Origin: Armillaria gallica
Taxonomy: Eukaryota > Basidiomycota > Agaricomycetes > Agaricales > Physalacriaceae
Length of the DNA stretch: 64,000 bases
NCBI GenBank assembly: GCA_037576215.1
Contig: JBANDB010000003.1
Coordinates: 3,224,001-3,288,000, forward strand
Direction: 5' to 3'
The notes below the pieces were generated by a model. The model had not been told where the DNA came from, searched no databases, and saw only the letters and a list, made by a program, of their open reading frames with translations. The position numbers and the translations under genes were made by a program. Below, piece by piece: positions 1 to 11,403 of this stretch. The first letter of the stretch is position 1, and each line of letters opens with the position of its first letter.

Positions 1-930
1 TAAGTTCAAGTGTATTAGCTGGGCGAAGGGAAAGCCCAAGGAATATTGGGTCGCTGTTCCTATCTCGCGATAGTCATTGTCACATACTCTCTCACTGAAA
101 AAGAACCATAAGACTGGGCTGAGGCGAATTTTGGCAAGGTTCCACCTCCTTGCACGGTACGCGCTTTGTTGACCGGATTTATCTTTGGCCTGCGAAGGGA
201 AGAAAAGATCGAGCCATATCTCGCCAGATGTCATGAACGTATCATGGTAAATTTCTATAGAAGAAAGCGGTGGGCACGAAGTCGAAAGAGAAGACATCGC
301 AATTTATTCTGGCTATGGTATTCTGCCAGAGATTTGAGTCCAGTGTGCATGCATCCATGAAATTCGGTGGCAGCTCTTTTTCACACGATGGAGACAAGAC
401 AATGATTGAAGCAAAGACGGACGTGCGAGGACGAGATGGTTACGAGAGAAGCCGCAAATGCGATAAAATTAGATATTGTCGTCTTCCCCTGATTTCAATT
501 TGATACCCACGTGGGATCTTAGTCTACCACCACACTTCCTACGAGTCGAGTCCACAATTTCGCCTTATCTAGTGAAAGTTCCTATGAATATCGCAACACC
601 TGTTCAACCCTCTTCAATGGGCGCATCTTTCACGACCCTAACTTCCTTATGACAGAAACATAGTCGGCCAGCTCTGGATGTTTCAGTCTTCTTCTGAGAT
701 TTGCGGGCGGCACGAGGGGATTTTCTCCTCAACTTTTGTTATTGATCCTAATAAAGATCTAAATTGACATTGGATCGGAAAAACGGACTGGGCACTTACC
801 TAGGACCTCAACGCCGCTAAAGACATAAATCCGAGTATCTTCCACTTGTCTAGGTGAGTACCCAATATAGTCTCATTCTGTCCCTTTTGACTGATAAATA
901 TTCCTTGCACCTTCCCTGCGATCATTTCCC
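1..930. other. No recognisable gene
   Basis: Open frames here are short, overlap on both strands and show no recognisable motif. The stretch leads into the degenerate dehydrogenase at 931. The bases around 628-660 weakly resemble those at 7850-7885, with a shared run of the kind 'CCTAA..T..T.ATGACAGAAA', so an old repeat is possible. I see no RNA gene. Confidence 0.5.
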
Positions 931-2092
931 ATGTCGTCTCCCACCTCCAAAGGCGTCGCAGTCGTCACCGGCGCCGCTCAAGGCATAGGAAAAGCTATCG
1001 CAGCTCCGAGAAGTGGAGACCGAGATCATTGAGAAAGGCCGTCAATGTGGTGTATTCCCTGGTGACGTATCGAATGAGGAGGATGTCAAAAGTGTCGTAG
1101 AGGGTGTCGTCAACACGCTAGGCGGATTGGACGTGGTAAGTTATCATCCACCACTGGGGTAAACAGTACTCAGCATTTTTGCGCATGAGGGTAGCAAACG
1201 CAGACGTTTGCCCAGCAGCCAGCGTACTCGACTGTCCATCTCCTAGCCTAAATTCTTCCAATCTCACGCTGATTCGCATTTTTCACAGACACGGTCGAAC
1301 AATGGGACCGCCTCTTTGCTATCAACACACGTGGGGCATTCCTCTGCCACCAATATGCCGCAAAGCAGGGTCGCGGAGGGAGGATCATCAGGTGCTCCTC
1401 TTCCGCTGGGAAGCACGGTGCGGTTTCCGTTCCCTCTTGTCGTATGAGACCCTCGTTCGGATGGCACACTAGGTCTGGCGATGATGTCGCTGTATGGGGC
1501 GACTAAATAGGCTATCCGGGGCTTAATTCAGGGAGCTGGTGAGTCGCGGTCGAAAATAAAGGCTTATTATCGTGGCTAATGTCGTAGCCCTCGATCTAGG
1601 AAAATTTGGAATCACCGTTAATGCTGACGCGCCAGGTAATATCATTATCGAAATCTTGGAACCAATTTCTGATCCTAATGTCTAGGCGCTGTCGACACCG
1701 AAATGAGTAATGCCTCGTACTCGTACAACGCCAGACTTCAACGCTCATTCCGTTCTACGTTCTAGGTGGAGAGACGGCAAGGAAATATGGAGGAGGTTGT
1801 CAAGTTGGTTCGTATGCAGCTGCTACTCGCCGGTTCGGTAGTGACATAATGCCTGTAGAATGTGGCCCGCTCTGCCGTGGATCATATCGGGCAGCCGGAG
1901 GACGTCACAGGATTAATATCCTATCTGGCCTCGAAAGAAGGACGTTATATGACCGGTACGAGCCTTGCTTCTGTCCGCGTGTAATTGACATTGATATGTT
2001 GGTCTTGTAGGACAAACCGTGCGTTTCTATCCAAAAAGCTGTCCAATATTCATGCTGATTCTTAATCTGCCAGGCTGCTAGGTGGGAATAAA
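931..2092 (+). pseudogene. Short-chain dehydrogenase/reductase (SDR) pseudogene
   Basis: This is a broken copy of a classical SDR, an NAD(P)-dependent oxidoreductase with a Rossmann fold. From the ATG at 931 it reads a typical N-terminus with the cofactor motif TGAAQGIGKAIA, then a sudden frame break. The sequence downstream of the break, GDVSNEEDVKSVVEGV, matches the region after the second beta-strand, so about 40 codons appear to be deleted. Further exons are readable: FAINTRGAFLCHQYAAKQG, the active-site YGATK near 1490-1506, and LGKFGITVNA near 1593-1625. An in-frame TAG follows YGATK immediately, and other frames are broken downstream. The order of motifs resembles acetoin/diacetyl reductase-type SDRs, but the substrate cannot be told. 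The deletion, the stop and the frame changes make a functional product unlikely. Confidence 0.75.
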
Positions 2093-4526
2093 TGGAGGGT
2101 GGTGCTTTGACAACTTGTATTCTTGTTGAGGCAATAATATGGACTTCGCGGGGTCTTTTCGTTTGTGAAGCGATGGTCTGCATGAGCACACTGGGCCGGA
2201 TTTCAGGAAAGAACAAGCAGCATTTTTTGCACTCCGGCAGTATATTACGGAGACTGGAGCGTTCACTCAATCAGGGGAATTGCGAAGCACGAGGCTTGCC
2301 CCAGAACCCGAGGAGGAAGCAGAAAGTGAATGGTGGGAAGAGGACAGTGACACAGATGATGAACACGGGTAGGCGAGGCACACCCGACACAACAGAGGGA
2401 CACAGCCAGCATGACACATCTTTACACCACACTCCACGGCCACGGCCAACCGCAGAAGCAACCTGATCAGCCCAACTCCGGGCGCAAAAGTACCATAAAC
2501 GTTCGCTACTATACTCCACACCATACGCCGATCTCCCAGTAGAAATCAGATTAATGAGGGGAGGGACCGGAACGAGAGGGAAGGAGGGAGCCTGAGGACC
2601 TGTACCTCCACCGCGTCTTAGTAGATAGTGTACTTGTAGCGGTTAATTAAATAAATGCTGAATCCAAAAAACAAAAACAAAAAAGTATATTACGGAGGAA
2701 TTTCGCTCTCTAAGAGGTGTCTCCGCATTTGCATTGCTGCTCCCACGGCCTGCCACTAGGATCGCGTGTTTCTTCACATTTATACAACGGTACTAGACCA
2801 CGACCTTTCTCAATGCACGTCTCCAGGATTTCAGAAGGACCCAACTAGCCTTGTATAAAGAAAAAAAAAGAATTCGGGGATAAATATTTATATAATACAA
2901 ATAGATATATAAATGATTACAGAGGCGGGATTGCGTGCGGGGGCAGCGTGCGCACTGGCAGGCATCTACAATTCATGGATGGTGAGAATGTGTCCTCCGC
3001 GCAATGCCGTGCAAAACGAAACATTTGGGTATTGGGGCGGGATATTGTCGACCGGCAGTGAGGATGATTGGCAGCGTCGGGCAGGTGTGCAGTGGGTGGT
3101 TTCGTGCTGTGCTATGCTGAATGCAGCCCTGGTCACAGATTGGCGGTGGCGCCATGGGCTAGGGACGAGGTATAGGGTGAGGTAGGGATCGGCGGCGCCT
3201 TAGAGTGTCACAGCGAGCTCGGGAGGGGAAATCGAGACCACCATCTGATTCCCCACTAACGAAACCGGGGGTATGGATCTAATGGCGGTCATACAGTCGG
3301 CGGAGAGAGCGATATGAGGCGAGCATGGGGATTGGGCGTTGTCGTCGCCGGCAGCGGCAGCGGTGATGACGACGTTGAGGTAAAAAAAAATGGGCCTAAT
3401 ATTTGTGATCTCCATGTCGATGATGGGGGATGCACGAAGGAGGGAGGGATTTTGAGGCTGAGGGGCGCGGAAGGCGATGTTGGATTCGGGTGGGAGTGAC
3501 AGCAGCGGGGTTGTCGGTGCTCGAGTAGCAGTCATCTTGGCGTCGCTCGACGTGTCAATGGGAGAGTATTCGGGGCTCAAAGGGGCGTTGGTGTCCCTGC
3601 GGCCGTTGCACGTGTGTGACCCAATCTTCACCCCACCCTCTCAAACACTTCCCTCCCATTGCACATTCCACCTTCCTTCTCCCTAATCCATAAGCTTTGC
3701 TCCACCCTGTACCCTGAATCACCATCATCCCTGGTCCGTCCCTGTGTTTCCTGTCATCGTCGCTGACCTGTTCGTTGTTGTCATCGCCCCGGTTGTTAAA
3801 CGCTCGCTCTTCACCGACCTGTGCTCGCAAACAGCACCCGATACTGGATCGTCGACGGCATCCATGGTCATTGGGGTGTGGGGATCCGCCAAGCGCAGGT
3901 GATTGGCCCCGATGTCGCTGCGGGGGAGGGGATGGCACTGCTGGAGGGGGGAAACGGCTCGCAGAGCGTCGTCATCGTTCAGCCTAGTCGATGGCCGCCA
4001 TTGCGGAGGTGTCGTGTGGCCACCGTAAAGAGCGCTGTCTCGCGTGAGGGCTTACACGCGAGCGAGGGATGATATGACTGCTATCCGGGGCTCTTGGGGC
4101 CTCCAGATAAGCCTAAAAGGCCTGAAACAAGTGTATTAGTATATAATAGATATAAAACGTACCATTAAGTCACCAAAATGGGCAAAATTGAGAAGGAAGA
4201 GGTGAGAGGGCAAGGACCGAAGGAGTAGCAGTGGAAGATATGACGAAGAAGCCGGTGAACGAAAGTAGTGAATAGTTCCCAGGCTTTTGATGAACGATGC
4301 ATTTTGTTCCCACGGCTGTTTCTTATACAGAGAGGCTGTGTAAGTTCGGCCATCACCGAATAAAATCATTCCTACGATCAAATCCCACATAATGACCGAA
4401 TACCTATATATATATATAGGACTCGGAATCTGTCAGGGAGTCGCCCATCGAGACGTTGGACCTAAGGTCCCTTTCTGACCGTGTTCTTCTCAAAATCGAT
4501 GGGCTTTTCTTAGCAATCCCCAAAAT
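2093..4526. other. No recognised gene; possible minus-strand coding relic
   Basis: The part up to about 2900 shows nothing recognisable. Between about 3203 and 4060 the sequence is GC-rich and the minus strand holds two long overlapping open frames (3200-3631 and 3555-3938) rich in Pro, Ser and Asp. They would need splicing or a frame change to join. I do not recognise the protein. It could be the end of an old gene or a chance effect of high GC. Confidence 0.3.
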
Positions 4527-4811
4527 GTGAGGCTCCTGTACGGCATGTTCAGTTTTACGGCCCTTTCAGCGTTCCTTGAATGTCACCCACACATCACAAC
4601 CTTCCATCTGCAAACATGGAACCCGAAATTACGGATTGCAGGTAGACGGGGACCTAGGTCAAGTGGTACAGCAATGACTCTGCGCGGACTATTCACCGCT
4701 GCGGAGGTATTCCCTGTTCTACAATCGGTTACTCTTATGGGGGAGGTTACCTTAGGAACCAGGAAGCTATCGAGAAGGACTCATTTTGATATCGCAAATA
4801 CTCACAGTTGA
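4527..4811 (+). pseudogene. Possible F-box/leucine-rich-repeat fragment
   Basis: A 94-codon open frame contains two leucine-rich-repeat-like stretches (LSAFLECHPHITTFHLQTW near the start and FPVLQSVTLMG later). Mushroom F-box proteins often carry such repeats after the F-box. No F-box, no convincing start and no flanking exons are visible, so this would be a relic at best. Chance resemblance remains possible. Confidence 0.2.
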
Positions 4812-5096
4812 CCGCCTCAGAATTCACCAGGAAGGCTTGAATGCCGTCAAAGGGCTGTGATTCAAATTTTTTCGGTGGAGGCGGCTGGGTGTGACAAGGG
4901 CAAAAACATTGCTTACAGGGATCACTGAGTCTGGCTTTTCCATTTTGTTCATGCTACCGAATCTTGTGCTGCTGTGTCCTTGATCACTAATTTGAAGCGA
5001 TTTCACACATCGTGGCTGAAGCGCCTAAAGAATGTGATACTTGGACAGTGGTTTTGTAGGAAGGATGAAGGATACCTGGCCCGGTTCGGATACTGT

Positions 5097-5198
5097 GGTT
5101 GTGAATTCGTCGGATTTTTCTACGGATCCGAGGTGGTTGCAGCAGAAGGAGATAGAATTGACGGAAAAGAAAAGAAAGTGACGCGTGTATCAGAGCGC
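5097..5198. repeat. Copy 1 of a diverged ~100-bp repeat
   Basis: This segment aligns in the same orientation with 7897-7998, at roughly 80 percent by eye. The best-conserved core is GGTTGCAGCAGAAGGAGAT, identical in both. The two copies flank the DUF6534 gene region. I do not recognise the repeat family, and it may be the edge of a larger, older duplication. Confidence 0.65.
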
Positions 5199-5541
5199 TC
5201 GATGGTACTGTGTGCTACAAAACCATTCAAATATGCGCAAAAGGCGGACAAGTTGAGTCAATCGTTCGATCTTGAATTTGCCAAGCTTAGACCATATGCC
5301 ATTTGTCGAAGCTGCCTCGACACAATCTACTTATGTTCTGGTTTACATCTCGTCTGGAGGTGAGAAGTAATTACGAGTATGGATCCTACACATTGCATTA
5401 TCAGTGTATAAGCCTACTATAACATGGCAACGTATATCATCGGTGTGCATTAAAGAATACAGAAATTAGGCTAAGCGTGCGTACCGTATATGTCGGCTCG
5501 AAGAATGTACTATCTAGTAGCTATCAATCACGCGGGGAGGT

Positions 5542-6887
5542 TTATACATTGGATATTACAACAGCTGGTGCCCGTCCTTGCGTCCCATCCGCAGGACGTG
5601 TGTCTTCTGCTGGCTGAGAGATGATATCTCTTATCATCGTGGTCGTGAAGCTTATATCTGTCGAAGACATATAGGTATCCCGTCCACTGATAATTTGGAA
5701 TCGGGAATTCAGCACCACATAAACGGTGTTAGCATATAGCTTAGGCGCGAGCACGCCGGGAGTTAGGTAAGAGATTTGATGGGGAAGTGCAATAAAAAGG
5801 ACAAAGTTGAGCAGAGCGGTAAAAGCTAAAAGTAACTGGTGTTATCGTTTTAACAACGGCGGATGGTACGAAGTAAATACCTGTCATAGATCCCGTTTCA
5901 ATCGTGAGGCGAATTATCTTTGAGACAAGTATTCGGGTGCGACGGAAGTTGGTGGTGCTGCGCATAAGCTACAAAATAGCGTCAACATGAATGAAGATCA
6001 CTGAGAGAGAGAAAGAGCTCGCATAGTAGGTCATACAGGTAGCGATGACGATATCACATAGGGCAGTGGCTCCGCACGAAATCTGGACATGATTCAGCCA
6101 ATGAACTTGGGACGTCCAGTCGCTACACACCCCGACAACAATATACATCTTCCGGGTGTTGAGCTTAGTGACGGTCCCTGCTTGGAAAGCGTAGATGCTT
6201 GTGATGATAGATGCTACAGAATTGGTCGATGATAACTGTAAATAGATGAGCCAGAATGCTACGGAGTTGAAAGAGCGCAGCAACGAACACAAATGATGAA
6301 TACCGGGACGATTCGTGACTTCGACAAAATGAAGATTCGGTATGCATAGAAGCCCTGCCCGACACCGGCAGCTGATCTCCTGATAAGTAAAAGGAAATGG
6401 ATAGCAAAGACTCTGCGCACCAAGAGCGCCCATGATGGGAATAGTAAGCCCATTAAGATTCACTCTAGTCAGAGCATCCATGTCACCAAAGCCATACCCG
6501 AAGGTTGCAAACATGTCGTGGGCAATAAGCATTGCTTGGACAAGTTCGATAACATACATGCTATAGACGAGATATTTTGTGAATCGTCTGTCATTCGGAA
6601 ATGCGAGATAGTATAGATCTAAAAAGAATGAATTCAAAATGGTCTGCTGGAGAATGACTCGGAGCGACGTACAGAGCTGCACAGAAAGGGTCCCCAAGAG
6701 TCCCCAGTTCAAGAGACCCCCTACGATCTAATATTGTGTTACGAACTGAATAGATTAGATGTATAATTTGACAAACGATAGGTCCGGTCCTGAAGGAGAT
6801 AACTCAGGAAACATCACTGCTCGATATCAGAATTATAACTTACAGTCCTGCTATGGGATAACCTGCGGGGACGGACTGAGTCTGCAT
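5542..6887 (-). CDS. DUF6534-family multi-spanning membrane protein
   Basis: This is a fungal membrane protein of the DUF6534 type, common in mushrooms and of unknown function. Readable exons give, in order, LLNWGLLGTLSVQL (helix 1), YYLAFPNDRRFTKYLVYSMY, FATFGYGFGDMDALT, QGFYAYRIFILSKSRIVPVF, STNSVASIITSIYAFQAGTV, GATALCDIVIATCMTYY, FRRTRILVSKIIRLTIETGS and the family hallmark YANTVYVVLNSRFQIISGRD near the C-terminus, ending at 5542. Short introns separate them. Several sit near 6360-6440, 6240-6290, 6085-6130, 5970-6000 and 5830-5885. The first exon is uncertain. ATG at 6887 gives a plausible start, but its donor at 6843 does not join in phase with the acceptor at 6728; a start at 6712 is the alternative. 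A TATA-like run lies about 50 bp upstream of 6887. Confidence 0.75.
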
Positions 6888-6934
6888 GATGTGCTGGGGT
6901 TGATGTATCGATCCTGACGGTAAAGAGTTTGTAG

Positions 6935-6942
6935 ATATATAT
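6935..6942 (-). promoter_or_regulatory. TATA-like box of the DUF6534 gene
   Basis: An alternating TATATATA run lies about 50 bp before the candidate start codon at 6887, a normal distance for a fungal TATA element. Judged by position and sequence only. Confidence 0.35.
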
Positions 6943-8488
6943 ACTAAACAGCTATGCCAGTGTGAGAGACTTGGTCAGAATCACACCACGAAGCCACGTC
7001 TGCCCATGGCAAATGGCCAACGCATTAGCACATTAAATTAGTTGTGCATCAAGCAAGTGGTTTTACGGTGACCTTTACCCTTGGTTCTGAATCATCGGCG
7101 GGTTACCATCAGCAGTTCGAACTAAGTACCGGTGCACATTTACGAAGACTATGGATGCCACAATAGCTGCCACCTCTTCAGTAGCCAGCACTAGACATAT
7201 TCAGATATTGTAGTAGTAGTCGATAAATTGCTCCGGGAATAAACTATGAGATGAAGGAAGGTCATAGTAGATTTACGACCCACCTTGAACATTGGCTCTC
7301 ATCGAGCTATTTGTGGCGGTATCTAACCTTGTTCGGCATCGTATTGGAAGAAGACTGGGTACTCCCGTCTGCGTCGTAATTCATGATTCATCAGAGATGA
7401 TTCTGATTTTTCAAACCATCCGGTAGTGCTTCTGGTGCGAAGACACAGGAATGCACCCCCGAGCTGATCTGGATGGCCTTGGCGTACTTCACTGAGAACG
7501 ATACCGGAGACATCGTAGAACCGAACCAGAAAGCGAGGCGCTCAGTGCTTATGCACCAGCGAGTCGGAGCGATGGATCATGAGAAGCATAGAAAAAAAAC
7601 ACTGGGATCAGCGTAGTCATATAGTTTTCGATGCAACAGAGTAACAGCCTTAAGAGATGACATTGAGTGGGAAAGAAAGAAAAGCTAGGAATCGGAGTTT
7701 TCGTGCAGTCCTGGACCTGAACGTTTGAATACCGAAACGATTGCACGGATTCAACGCTCATCACAAATTAAACAAGGTGAAGGAATGATCAGTACGCGTA
7801 GAATTGCTAAGTGTAATGAACAACTTGCATGTTTTCGGCGCTGTAGTTACGGACCCTAATTTGCTCATGACAGAAAGATAAAAGATGCCTGTCGCGGATT
7901 GTAAATTCGTCTGATTTTTTACAGCTCCAAGGCGGTTGCAGCAGAAGGAGATGGAACTGAAGGAAAAGAAAGGAAAATGGAAGCGCGTACCAAGCGCGTA
8001 CTAGGACGTCCCTGTTAAATAATGATGCAGGCCCACGCGGTCGTAACTGCTTATCCCTCGACAGTCACGTCAAAAGAAGTTAGAACTTTGCCTTTACTAA
8101 GACGAACTCTCTTTCGCACCACCATCGTTGTCACTTTCCGCTTCTTCTCTTTCTTGCGTCCTCCAACGTTACCGGCAACCGCAGCTTAGATTGGACTTCA
8201 GTCGGTGCCTCATTCGGCTCACAACTTGAGAATTCACGTGGAGTTTTCATCAGCCTACTATTTCTTCAAGGGCGTCTTTTATTGCAGCGGTGACCTACAA
8301 CAGTATCTGTGACGCTACGCTCGAACGAGAGCTTGAGAGGAGGCGCATGATGAATTCGAGATAGTGGTTGAGACGGAAGGTGGATGAACACTCACACATT
8401 GTCACGGCGTCTTGGTCGGAATTGGTGCAAGGCATGTCTCCTTTTCAACATTTTTGTTCGCTAACTGATGGTATGGCGAAGGGCACGT
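6943..8488. other. No recognised gene; holds repeat copy 2
   Basis: I see no coding signal here. The second copy of the ~100-bp repeat lies at 7897-7998. The rest is unremarkable intergenic sequence up to the transposon border at 8489. Confidence 0.5.
7897..7998. repeat. Copy 2 of the diverged ~100-bp repeat
   Basis: It aligns with 5097-5198 in direct orientation and shares the exact core GGTTGCAGCAGAAGGAGAT. Substitutions and one or two indels separate the copies, so the duplication is old. Confidence 0.65.
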
Positions 8489-9596
8489 AGAATTCTGCGT
8501 TTGCACTTGCGTGCATGCGTTTGCGTTTTCACGCATGCGTTTGTCACGTCTGCGAGAGCGTGACATGGATGCGTTTGTTGGGTGTCTTGTGAATCTGGAC
8601 ATACAAATACCTATGAGATGATTTTATTAGCTACACTATAACTAAAACTTACTGTGTATATGATTTCTATGCAGCATGTCATCAACACCGGCCATAATTG
8701 ACTTTCTTGCCATCGTAGAGTCTCTGCAGCTCAATCCACCAATGTTCGAGCTAAAATTTAAATGTAAGAACACGTGGAGGTTGTAAGAGATATTAGAGGC
8801 CATGAGGTATGATAACCTTCAGTAAAAACTACGGTGCCATTGCAGCTCGGTCGAGGAACAAGCTGAAGAAACTGAGCCAAATCCTGGCTTCAAAACAGCA
8901 ACTTGACGGCAACCTGGCTATGCACAACTAGAATACATCATAAAATTAAAATACCTACTTAAAGTGAGCAGCTAGAAGTAAATACGGGCGGGGGAAATCG
9001 AAGTGATCATAAGTCGACTGGTTCAACTCGGACCTGAACAATGAACGCATCAAACGCACCGAACGCAGATTTGTCACACCACTGTCACACGCTTGCGTTT
9101 AATCTCAAACGCATGTGTTTTCAAAACGAACGCATGCGTGCATTATCTTGACGCTTGCGTTCAATGTTTGAATGCATGCGTGACTTGTTTTTGAGATGCG
9201 TGACTTGTTTTTGAGATGCGTGAGTCTTTGCGTTAATTTTAGAGGTGCCTGATTCACTCAAAGTCGAGAACAGCACAAGTACTTCGACATCGAACGGTGC
9301 TATATTCTTTGTGATACTAGAACTGACTAACATGCATGCATTTATAGCCTTTCCAGACGATTCCCAGTCATTATTGAATCATAATAAGTCATGGAGATAT
9401 CTCCAGGAAATCCGGACAAGTAAGTCTAATTTCAACAGAAAACATAATTAACACGTATTACTGAAATGACACTAGCTATCAGACGACCATGCATCTAAAC
9501 GCATCGATAATGACACAAGCGCACGCAAGTTGAACTTACGCAAACGCAGTTGAACGCAGTTGAACGCACGCACGCAAGGGTCGAACGCAGAATTCT
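8489..9596. mobile_element. 1.1-kb non-autonomous DNA transposon with ACGCA/TGCGT subterminal repeats
   Basis: Both borders carry the 8-mer AGAATTCT (8489-8496 and 9589-9596), consistent with an 8-bp target duplication. Because the 8-mer is its own reverse complement it could instead be part of the inverted terminus. Inside it the ends are imperfect inverted repeats. The left begins GCGTTTGCACTTGCGTGC. The reverse complement of the right begins GCGTTCGACCCTTGCGTGC. TGCGT on one strand and ACGCA on the other recur densely near both ends and at 9040-9240, some as the palindrome ACGCATGCGT. A 20-bp unit is exactly tandem at 9181-9200 and 9201-9220. No transposase is present. An 8-bp duplication fits hAT or KDZ (Zisupton-like) superfamilies; I cannot choose between them. 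Confidence 0.7.
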
Positions 9597-10789
9597 CTTG
9601 GCCCTATAGCGAAGAAGTCAGTGCCGCCACTTCCACCATCATGTCCAACTTTCGACTCGACGATATGGCCGACGTGATTGAATAAGGAATGGACATCTGT
9701 ACAGAATTTATTCTGGTAATGGAAACGGTTCCGGTAAACAGCTGAGATGTCTGCGACCAGAATTTTCGGGTTTCCCTAGTCGTGTTTGAGTTCGACGAGA
9801 CTCAAAATATGAATCACCCACTTTCTTCGTCATACTACCAGTATCAGTACCCGCCATGACACCACAATTCTCGCAATCCAAAGACTGCCTAAGCGACGGC
9901 GACACCAGTATCAGTACACTGGCACTAGAAGACCAATGGAATGCATTGACACAGAGCGAGATGGAAGAATCTCAAAATTTCTCGCCGTTAAGCTTGGGTA
10001 CGTGTTAAAGCGGGATATCTTCGAAATTTGACTATAGCTTTCCGCATGTAGGTGGAATATCCAGGCCTCGGGTCCAGGAAAATTCCCGTCTGTATATAGA
10101 CCAGCAGTCGATGAAGACTATGCTAGGTTATTGGACGAAGGAAGTCGGATGATGGTTGACTGCCTCAGCCCCCATCTCTTAGGCGCACAGACCTTCGAAC
10201 CGTATGTAATTGTAGTCGGTCTCACCGCTGCACTCGGAAATACTACTACAACGGACCCGGAACCTGTCGTCGTCGTCCTGGTCGACTCCCTCCAGCCACT
10301 CCTCCGTGGTGGACCCCCGCCCCTACCCCACAATATCGGACATCATGTACATATCGTCCAAGTGGCGATGCCACATGAACGTGCCGGATACACCAGCGCG
10401 GATGATGCGCATACTTCAATGGATGTTTGAGGATGTTGCTCCAGGACATCCAATTATCGACCTGCCGTAGTCATGGACCGTTACTGTGAAGGACACTGAT
10501 TCACATTGTTCAAGTGTTGGATTTATTTTATCCATCCATCTGTTCAAGATTACGAATCATCCACCAGCCGTCCAACGGGGCCAGTAGAATTTCCTCACTC
10601 CTTTCGGATGCACGGCCATACGTACTCACATGTGGACACCATATCCTTCTGGAACGAGCCGTTCCCTCTTTACCTATGCTCACACAGAGGCGTTCCCAGC
10701 ACCTCCACCATCAGTGCCGAATCTAAAACCTTCCCCAAATCACTCCCAAGGAACGAGAATTTTTTTAGCCGCTCGGTCACAAAGTTACC
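9597..10789. other. Upstream part of a decayed methyltransferase region
   Basis: No exon is firmly recognisable. A short open stretch begins with ATG at 9856 and could be a first exon of the methyltransferase relic that is recognisable from about 10790. The usual SAM-binding motif I (a glycine-rich DxGxGxG) is not visible here. The frames at 10131-10430 and 10506-10780 have no family match that I can see. Confidence 0.35.
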
Positions 10790-11383
10790 CAGAAAATGGA
10801 CCAACTCCTACTCTCTCGTTGACCAACGTGTTCTCTATGCAGCCCTGACGGAATCACAGCAGGGCGCAGCCTTGTCAGAGATTTACCGCGTTCTCGCTCC
10901 TGGTGGATGGGTGCAACTCATCGAAGGTTCCTCAATTTCACCCCATACAGGACCTTACTTCGAAGGGATGGGGAAAAATCTTGGCTAAATTATATGCGCA
11001 TAAAGGCCTGGTCATAGATGTCGCGAAACGTCTCCCTGACATGTTGACCCGAGAGGGGTTCATCAAGCCCGCGTTTCGCTGTGTACATTGTACACAGCGA
11101 AACGCGGGCTTAACCCGTGGGAGCATGGTGTACGGGACTGAACTCAAGGATAACCTGGCTACAGTATATTCTGCCATGCGGGATTCCTATTTTCGAAGCA
11201 GGTGGATTTGGGCTGGTGTCGTCAGAACAGGAGTATGATGACCTTAATGACTTGACGAAAGAGTGGGATGACGGACCAGACGTGTTTGAAGACTGGACGG
11301 ACTGTAGATCAAATAAAGAGTTCACTTCTCTGCATCAGTACATCCGCTTGATTCGAATAATGTCGTGTCCAACGCTACGTTAA
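10790..11383 (+). pseudogene. Class I SAM-dependent methyltransferase (UMTA/LaeA-like) pseudogene
   Basis: The C-terminal half of a fungal UMTA-type methyltransferase is readable: a motif like SLVDQRVLYAALTESQQGAA, then the post-motif signature EIYRVLAPGGWVQLIE, then KILAKLYAHKGLVIDVAKRL and PDMLTREGF. The tail YGTELKDNLATVY and EAGGFGLVSSEQEYDDL matches the usual end of the family. Joining these needs a frame change at about 10975, where one extra A in a run of As shifts EGMGK out of frame. A second break lies near 11180. The N-terminal half with the SAM-binding loop was not found, and a perfect palindrome at 11065-11111 interrupts the conserved part. These enzymes are often linked to secondary metabolism or regulation, but this copy is decayed. 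Confidence 0.65.
11065..11111. repeat. Perfect 47-nt palindrome (23-bp arms, 1-nt centre)
   Basis: Positions 11065-11087 are the exact reverse complement of 11089-11111, around a single T at 11088. The arm begins AAGCCCGCGTTTCGCTGTG. Slightly outside, GGGTT on the left and AACCC on the right continue the symmetry after a 4-nt interruption. It lies inside the conserved part of the methyltransferase relic, where such symmetry is not expected from coding sequence. Confidence 0.95.
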
Positions 11384-11403
11384 CGGTAAAGCTTCATCAT
11401 CCA

